Below, piece by piece: positions 14,014 to 19,418 of a stretch of 19,418 nucleotides of DNA (the first letter of the stretch is position 1; every line of letters begins with the position of its first letter). The DNA comes from CAZEZY01 sp964516635 (GTDB taxonomy: Bacteria; Pseudomonadota; Gammaproteobacteria; Burkholderiales; Burkholderiaceae_C). The stretch lies in contig CAZEZY010000033.1 of assembly GCA_964516635.1 (NCBI GenBank), positions 1-19,418 on the forward strand, read 5' to 3'. Position numbers and translations under genes: made by a program. A model generated the notes under the pieces. The model saw nothing but the letters and a program-made list of their open reading frames with translations. It was not told the origin of the DNA and searched no databases.

Positions 14014-17000
14014 ACCAGCACCCGTTCGATACCGCCAGCGTTGGCCTGGGCCACGTAGTCGGGCATCCAGTTCTCGCCCAGGATCTGGTTGGCCATTTCC
14101 ACCACGATGTAGTCGGCCTCAAGCAGACCATTGTGGAGGTCGTCACCATAGCGGCTGAGGCCCTGATAGCAGCTGGGACAGCTGGTCAGGATTTTCGTCT
14201 TGCCCTGGGGAGCAGCCACCCCGTGCTTTTCGGCCAGCTTGGCCAGCTGACTGGCGTTCTTCCGGAGCTCCTCTTCCTTGCGGAAACGGACCTGGGTGGA
14301 AATATCGGGCCGTGTCACACCCAGCGTGCCAGATTCGCCACAGCAGCGGTCGGCCTTGACCACGGTGTCTCCGACGAGGGCCTTGACGGTCTTCATCGGG
14401 TCCTGCAGCTTCATGGGCGTGTGGCAGGGGTCGTGGTACAGGTAGGCACCCTTGGACTCCAGCGTGATGCCTTTTTCCAGCAGGAACTCGTGGATGTCGA
14501 TGATGCGGCAACCCGGGAAGATCTTGTCAAACTCGTAACCCTGCAACTGGTCGTAACAGGTGCCACAGCTCACCACCACGGTCTTGATGTCGAGGTAGTT
14601 GAGCGTGTTGGCCACGCGGTGGAACAGCACCCGGTTGTCGGTGATGATCTTCTCGGCCTTGTCGAACTGGCCTGAACCGCGCTGAGGGTAGCCGCAGCAA
14701 AGGTAGCCCGGGGGAAGCACGGTTTGCACGCCGGCGTGCCACAGCATGGCCTGCGTGGCCAGGCCCACCTGGCTGAACAGGCGCTCGGAGCCGCAGCCAG
14801 GGAAGTAGAACACCGCCTCGGTGTCGCTGGTGGTGGCCTTGGGGTTGCGGATGATGGGGACGTAGTTCTTGTCCTCGATGTCCAGCAAGGCTCTGGCGGT
14901 TTTCTTGGGCAACCCCCCGGGCAGCTTCTTGTTGATGAAATGGATCACCTGCTCCTTGATCGGCGCCGTCCCGACAGTGGCCGGCGGCGCGCCGGTCTGT
15001 TTGCGGGCCAGGCCTTTGAGCAGGTTGTGCGCCAAGCGCTGGGCCTTGAAGCCCACCCCCACCATGGCGGCCCGGGCCAGCTTGATGGTCTCGGGGTTGG
15101 TGGCGTTGAGCATGAGCATGGCCGCCGCGTTCCCGGGCCGGAAGCTTTTCTGCCCNNNNNNNNNNACAGGTTGCGCATGTTCATCGACACGTCGCCGAAG
15201 TCGATCTTGACCGGGCACGGGCTTTCGCACTTGTGGCACACGGTGCAATGATCGGCCACGTCTTCGAACTCTTCCCAGTGCTTGATGCTGATGCCGCGGC
15301 GGGTCTGCTCCTCGTACAGAAAAGCCTCGATCAGCAGCGACGTGGCCAGGATCTTGTTGCGCGGCGAGTACAGCAGGTTGGCGCGCGGCACGTGGGTGGC
15401 ACACACCGGCTTGCACTTGCCGCAGCGCAGGCAGTTCTTGATCGAATCGGCGATGTCGCCAATGTCGCTCTGCTGCATGATGAGGGACTCGTAACCCATC
15501 AGCCCGAAACTGGGGGTGTAGGCCATGCTGAGATCGGCACGGCGCTGATCGACCTTGTCGAACAGGGCGCCGTCGCGCAGCAGCTTGCCGCGATTGAAGC
15601 GGCCCTCGGGGTCGATGCGCCGCTTGTAGTCGGTGAACGGCGCCAGTTCTTCATCGGTCAGGTATTGCAGCTTGGTGATGCCGATGCCGTGCTCGCCTGA
15701 AATCACGCCATCCAGACTGCGGGCCAGCACCATGATGCGATCCACCGCCTCGTGCGCCGTCTGCAGCATCTCGTAGTCGTCGCTGTTGACCGGTATGTTG
15801 GTGTGCACGTTGCCGTCGCCGGCGTGCATGTGCAACGCCACCCACACCCGGCCCTTGAGCACGCGTTTGTGAATGGCCTTGCACTCGTCGAGTACCGGCG
15901 CAAACACGCTGCCGGTGAAGATGTCGCGCAGCGGCTCCCGGATCTGGGTTTTCCAGCTGGCACGCAGGGAATAGTCCTGCATCTGCTCGAAAAAACTGCG
16001 GCCGGTGTCGGGTTGAAGGGTATCCAGGCCATCCATCCACTGCTGCCACCGGGTGCGAACCGACCGGATCACGTCCAGCGCACGGTCCATGTGCTCCTGC
16101 AGGGTATCGGGGCTGGGTATTTCACCGGCCTCTTCGACCTTGCCGAGCGGCAGGTTGCCGCGCTGAAAGAAGGCTTCGAGTTCGTTTGCCAGCTTGATCT
16201 TGTTGCGAAGGCTGAGCTCGATGTTGATGCGCTCGATGCCCAGCGTGTATTCGCCCATCCGGGGCAGCGGGATCACCACGTCCTCGTTGACCTTGAACGC
16301 GTTGGTGTGCTTGCTGATGGCCGCGGTTTTCTTGCGGTCGGCCCAGAATTTCTTGCGTGCCTCGGGGCTGACGGCGGTGAAACCCTCGCCGGCACGGCCG
16401 TTGGCCATGCGAACCACCTCGCTGGCGGCACGGGCCACGGCGTCAGGGTCGTCGCCCACGATGTCGCCAATCAGCACCATCTTGGGGAAACCGCCGCGCT
16501 TGCTCTTGGTGGAATACCCGACGGCACGCAGGTATCGGTCGTCCAGATGCTCCAGACCTGCGAGCAGGGTACCACTTCGCTTCTGCTCGGCGAACATGAA
16601 GTCCTTGATCTCGACGATCGAGGGGACCGCGTCCTTGGGGTTGCCGAAAAACTCCAGGCACACCGTTCGGGTGTGTTCAGGCATGCGGTGGACCACCCAG
16701 CGCGCGCTGGTGATCAGGCCGTCACAGCCCTCTTTCTGGATGCCCGGCAGGCCACTGAGGAATTTGTCGGTGACGTCCTTGCCCAGGCCTTCCTTGCGAA
16801 AGGTCTTGCCGGGAATGTCAAGCCGTTCGGTGCGCAGCGGCGTCTTGCCATCGGCCTTGAAGTACTGCAGTTCGAAACGGGCGACTTCAGCGTCGTGGAT
16901 CTTGCCCAGGTTGTGACCGACACGGGTCACGGTCAACCACTCGGCATCGGGGGTGACCATGCGCCAGCTGGCCAGGTTGTCGAGCGCAGTGCCCCAGAGC

Positions 17001-17920
17001 ACGGCCTTCTTGCCACCCGCGTTCATGGCAATGTTGCCGCCCACGCACGAAGCCTCGGCACTGGTCGGGTCCACCGCAAACACGAAGCCGGCACGCTCGG
17101 CGGCATCGGCCACGCGCTGAGTCACCACGCCAGCCTCGGTCCAGATGGTGGGCACTTTGTGATCCAGGCCCGGCAGGTCGACCAGCTCGACCTCGGTCAT
17201 GGCCTCGAGCTTTTCGGTGTTGATGACCGCGCTTTTCCAGGTCAGGGGGATGGCGCCGCCGGTGTAGCCGGTGCCACCTCCGCGCGGGATGATGGTCAGA
17301 TCGAGCTCGATGCAGGCCCTGACCAGGCCCGCCATTTCGGCTTCGGTATCCGGGCAAAGCACCACAAAGGGGTATTCCACGCGCCAGTCGGTGGCGTCGG
17401 TCACGTGGCTCACGCGGCTCAGGCCATCGAACTTGATGTTGTCTCGGGCGGTGTGACGGCGCAAGGTTCTGGCCACCCGCTGACGCAGGACCGCCATCTC
17501 TTCAAACAGGCGGGCGAATTCGCGCACGGCCTGCTGGGCAGCCGCCAGCAACTCGCCGACCAGGGCATCGCGTTCGCCATCTTCCTGCGGGCGGCGGCGC
17601 TTTTCGATTTCACCCAGCCGGTGCTCCATGGCCTGCACCAGCGCCGCGCGGCGCTTGGGGTTGTCGAGCAGGTCGTCATGCAGGTAGGGGTTGCGCTGCA
17701 CCACCCAGATATCGCCCAGCACCTCATAGAGCATGCGCGCCGAGCGGCCCGTATGGCGCTCCTCGCGGAGCTGGTTCAGCACCTCCCAGGCGCGGGAACC
17801 CAGCAGGCGGATGACGATTTCCCGGTCGGAAAACGAGGTGTAGTTGTACGGGATCTCGCGCAGGCGCGGCGCATCCGGGGCGGCCTCAAGCAGGTGCTGG
17901 ATCGGGGTGGGAGCGTTCAT
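14010..17920 (-). CDS. Giant FAD/Fe-S D-2-hydroxyacid dehydrogenase (DUF3683 type), interrupted by assembly gap
   Basis: One gene whose frame is broken only by ten Ns at 15156-15165. The order is a helical N-terminal region (DUF3683-like, about 1-165), a FAD_binding_4 domain with PRGGGTGYTGG at 212-222, and a FAD-oxidase C domain with HMHAGDGNVHTN at 697-708 and GVISGEHGIG at 738-747. Two 4Fe-4S motifs follow (CLRCGKCKPVC and CTVCHKCESPCP, about 830-903). After the gap come Cys-rich CCG motifs (PGCGSER, YLCCGYPQRG, CGTCYDQL, HDPCHTP, RCCGESG). It is a larger relative of E. coli YdiJ and glycolate/D-lactate oxidases. It probably oxidises a D-2-hydroxyacid and passes electrons to quinone; the substrate is unknown. 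ATG at 17920 (MNAPTP) is preferred to GTG at 17932. Expected length is near 1300 residues. Confidence 0.9.
15156..15165. other. Assembly gap of ten Ns inside the FAD/Fe-S gene
   Basis: Ten undetermined bases. The minus-strand frame before the gap (ending DVSMNMRNL) and the frame after it (starting GQKSFRPGN) are both intact parts of the same protein but differ in phase. The real gap must hold 2 mod 3 bases (such as 8, 11 or 14), not ten. Any automatic annotation will report two partial genes here. Confidence 0.97.
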
Positions 17921-18041
17921 ACAAATGGGCACAGACAGCGCTAGGCTGGGCCGCTGATGTTACCGCAGCGCAACAAGACAGGCGAATGGGCAACGGATGC
18001 ACATGACGTCAGGAGGGACTCGGGCCTGGCCCATCCCGGCC

Positions 18042-18326
18042 TCAGCGGGATCGCCATGCCGCGACCACCGAGCCCAGCACCAACACCAGCAGCGAGTACG
18101 TGATCATGCGCCCATCGCGGCCACTCCACCACAAGCCAGCCACCATCACCATCGACCCCAGGAAAGCCAGTATCGCCCAGCCGAGCAGCAGACTCGTCCA
18201 CCTCGCACGGGGGCGACGCTTGCCTGCTACCTGCCAGCGGACCAGCGCGGGCGCCAGCAAAGCGGCCAGAGCCCAGGCCGGCAGAACCAGATGAAACAGG
18301 TGCGAAAGGGCGTCGGACAGACTCAT
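18042..18326 (-). CDS. Small three-helix membrane protein, function unknown
   Basis: The 94-residue protein has three predicted membrane helices (about 10-29, 44-66 and 74-91), separated by an Arg/Lys-rich cytoplasmic loop (GKRRPRARW) and a short Gly/Arg turn. I recognise no family. The start is the ATG at 18326, 44 bases from the divergent hemA start. The ribosome site is weak. The coding frame is well kept and no longer gene competes in this interval, so it is probably real. The FAD/Fe-S gene begins about 120 bases after its stop, and co-transcription is possible. Confidence 0.75.
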   Translation of the reverse strand: MSLSDALSHLFHLVLPAWALAALLAPALVRWQVAGKRRPRARWTSLLLGWAILAFLGSMVMVAGLWWSGRDGRMITYSLLVLVLGSVVAAWRSR

Positions 18327-18332
18327 GACGAC

Positions 18333-18361
18333 TTGGGTATTGGATCAAGGAATTTTATAAT
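18333..18361 (+). promoter_or_regulatory. Sigma-70 promoter of hemA
   Basis: TTGGGT at 18333-18338, 17 bases, then a perfect TATAAT at 18356-18361. Transcription would start at about 18367-18371, while the hemA ATG is at 18371. The transcript therefore has zero to four leader bases and no room for a Shine-Dalgarno. The -10 region overlaps the palindrome TTATAA, so the opposite strand also carries a TATAAA-like box that could serve the divergent membrane-protein gene. Confidence 0.62.
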
Positions 18362-18370
18362 TGGCCACTT

Positions 18371-19418
18371 ATGGCTGTATGGGCGCTCGGCATCAATCAT
18401 CAGACGGCACCGCTGGATTTGCGGGGCCGGTTTGCGTTTGCGCTCGACCAACTGCCCCCCACCCTGGAACGTTTTCGCTCGTCGCTGGCGCGCCAGCCCG
18501 AAGCCACGCTGCTGTCGACCTGCAACCGCACCGAGATCTACTGCGCCTGTGAAGAACTGGCCGTGGAGCCCACCGTGCACTGGCTGGCCAGCACCGGGGG
18601 CGTGAGTCCGCAGTCGTTGCTGGACCATGCCTACGTGCTGCGCGAAGGTGAAGCGGCACGGCACGCCTTTCGCGTGGCCAGCGGCCTCGACAGCATGGTG
18701 CTGGGTGAAGCCCAGATCCTGGGCCAGCTGAAAGACGCCGTTCGCGTGGCCGACGAAGCGGGCGCCCTGGGCACCACCTTGCACCAGCTCTTCCAGCGGT
18801 CGTTTGCGGTGGCCAAGCAGGTACGCAGCTCCACCGAAATCGGCGCCCATTCCATCAGCATGACCGCGGCCGCCGTGCGGCTGGCCGGCCAGCTGTTTGA
18901 AGACCTGAAAGACATCCGGGTCCTGTTCGTGGGTGCCGGCGAGATGATCGAACTCGCCGCCACCCACTTTGCCGCCAAAAGCCCGAAGGCCATGGCCATT
19001 GCCAACCGCACGCTGGAACGCGGCGAAAAGCTGGCCACCCGTTTTGGCGCCGAGGTGCTGCGCCTGTCCGATCTGCCCGATCGGCTGCACGAATTCGATG
19101 CCGTCATCAGCTGCACCGCCAGCACCCTGCCGCTGATCGGTCTGGGGGCGGTCGAGCGCGCCCTGAAAAAGCGGCGTCACCGCCCCATGTTCATGGTCGA
19201 CCTGGCCGTGCCACGGGACATCGAAGTCGAGGTGAAAGCGCTGGATGACGTGTACCTGTACACGGTTGACGACCTGGCTGCCGTGGTGCAGACCGGCAAA
19301 GACAACCGACAGGCAGCCGTGGCCCAGGCCGAAGCCATTATCGACGCCGGGGTGCAGAGCTTCATGCACTGGCTGCAGCAGCGCGATCCGCGTGCCGGCG
19401 TGGTCGGATTGATCCGCG
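18371..19418 (+). CDS. hemA: Glutamyl-tRNA reductase HemA (partial, C-terminus outside window)
   Basis: HemA reduces glutamyl-tRNA to glutamate-1-semialdehyde with NADPH, the first committed step of C5-pathway tetrapyrrole synthesis. The first 349 residues of about 420-430 are present. The N-terminus MAVWALGINHQTAPLDLR matches the family. Catalytic Cys51 lies in STCNRTEIY. SGLDSMVLGEAQILGQ follows at about 104-119, and an NADPH-binding Rossmann region with FVGAGEM and IANRTLERG comes later. The conserved DLAVPRDIE and YTVDDLAAV are near the C-terminal side. The dimerisation domain is cut off at the window end. ATG at 18371 is the only start that fits the family, although it has almost no leader behind the proposed promoter. 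Confidence 0.98.
   Translation, partial: MAVWALGINHQTAPLDLRGRFAFALDQLPPTLERFRSSLARQPEATLLSTCNRTEIYCACEELAVEPTVHWLASTGGVSPQSLLDHAYVLREGEAARHAFRVASGLDSMVLGEAQILGQLKDAVRVADEAGALGTTLHQLFQRSFAVAKQVRSSTEIGAHSISMTAAAVRLAGQLFEDLKDIRVLFVGAGEMIELAATHFAAKSPKAMAIANRTLERGEKLATRFGAEVLRLSDLPDRLHEFDAVISCTASTLPLIGLGAVERALKKRRHRPMFMVDLAVPRDIEVEVKALDDVYLYTVDDLAAVVQTGKDNRQAAVAQAEAIIDAGVQSFMHWLQQRDPRAGVVGLIR

Noticed and set aside
14945..15416. Two overlapping partial oxidoreductase genes, or a frameshifted pseudogene
   Set aside because: The phase change coincides exactly with the N run, and protein features continue on both sides, so it is an assembly gap of wrong length.
15752..17944. 730-residue open frame on the plus strand opposite the FAD/Fe-S gene
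   Set aside because: It is antisense to a gene with clear domains. Its His/Gly/Asp-rich composition with no recognisable motif is typical of antisense frames in GC-rich DNA.
18033..18051. Inverted repeat ATCCCG/CGGGAT over the stop codon of the small membrane-protein gene as a terminator
   Set aside because: The stem is only six base pairs, includes the stop codon, and has no U tract after it.

Overview
The window looks like a chromosomal segment of a motile, high-GC betaproteobacterium, probably a member of the Burkholderiales close to the Comamonadaceae. Grounds for this are the base composition, the gene order ubiE / Tim44-domain gene / ubiJ / ubiB / fmdB-like / aspS, the motAB-cheYZ-flhBA block, and a very large FAD/Fe-S oxidoreductase of a type I associate with Betaproteobacteria. 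The placement rests on gene content and remembered family features, not on a database search. A run of ten Ns at 15156-15165 shows that this is a draft or scaffolded assembly. No mobile elements, tRNA or rRNA genes, CRISPR arrays or phage genes were seen, and no stretch of more than 300 bases lacks a gene.

All genes except the last lie on the minus strand, so transcription runs from right to left. At the right edge hemA (glutamyl-tRNA reductase, cut by the window end) runs on the plus strand. It is separated by only 44 bases from a divergent small membrane-protein gene. Next on the minus strand are the giant FAD/Fe-S 2-hydroxyacid dehydrogenase (interrupted by the N gap), a HIT-family hydrolase overlapping it by four bases, a DUF971 protein, ubiE, and a secreted or membrane-anchored Tim44-domain protein that ends in a clear intrinsic terminator. 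After the terminator come ubiJ and ubiB, translationally coupled. UbiE is an enzyme of ubiquinone synthesis and UbiJ and UbiB are accessory factors for it. The FAD/Fe-S enzyme probably feeds electrons to quinone, so the region has a respiratory theme.

Further left are an FmdB-type zinc-ribbon gene with its own likely promoter, aspS, and a three-gene set yqjD-yqjE-yqjK encoding small inner-membrane proteins. A near-consensus flagellar sigma-28 promoter in the short gap after yqjK then starts the motility block motA-motB-cheY-cheZ-flhB-flhA. This block holds the stator, the CheY response regulator with its phosphatase, and two export-gate proteins. flhA runs off the left edge.

Most of the window is ordinary housekeeping and motility DNA. 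No convincing undescribed system was found. The points worth a second look are the wrong-length N gap inside the large oxidoreductase, an apparently leaderless hemA transcript, the Tim44-domain gene and terminator inside the ubi cluster, and several regulatory hairpins and promoters.
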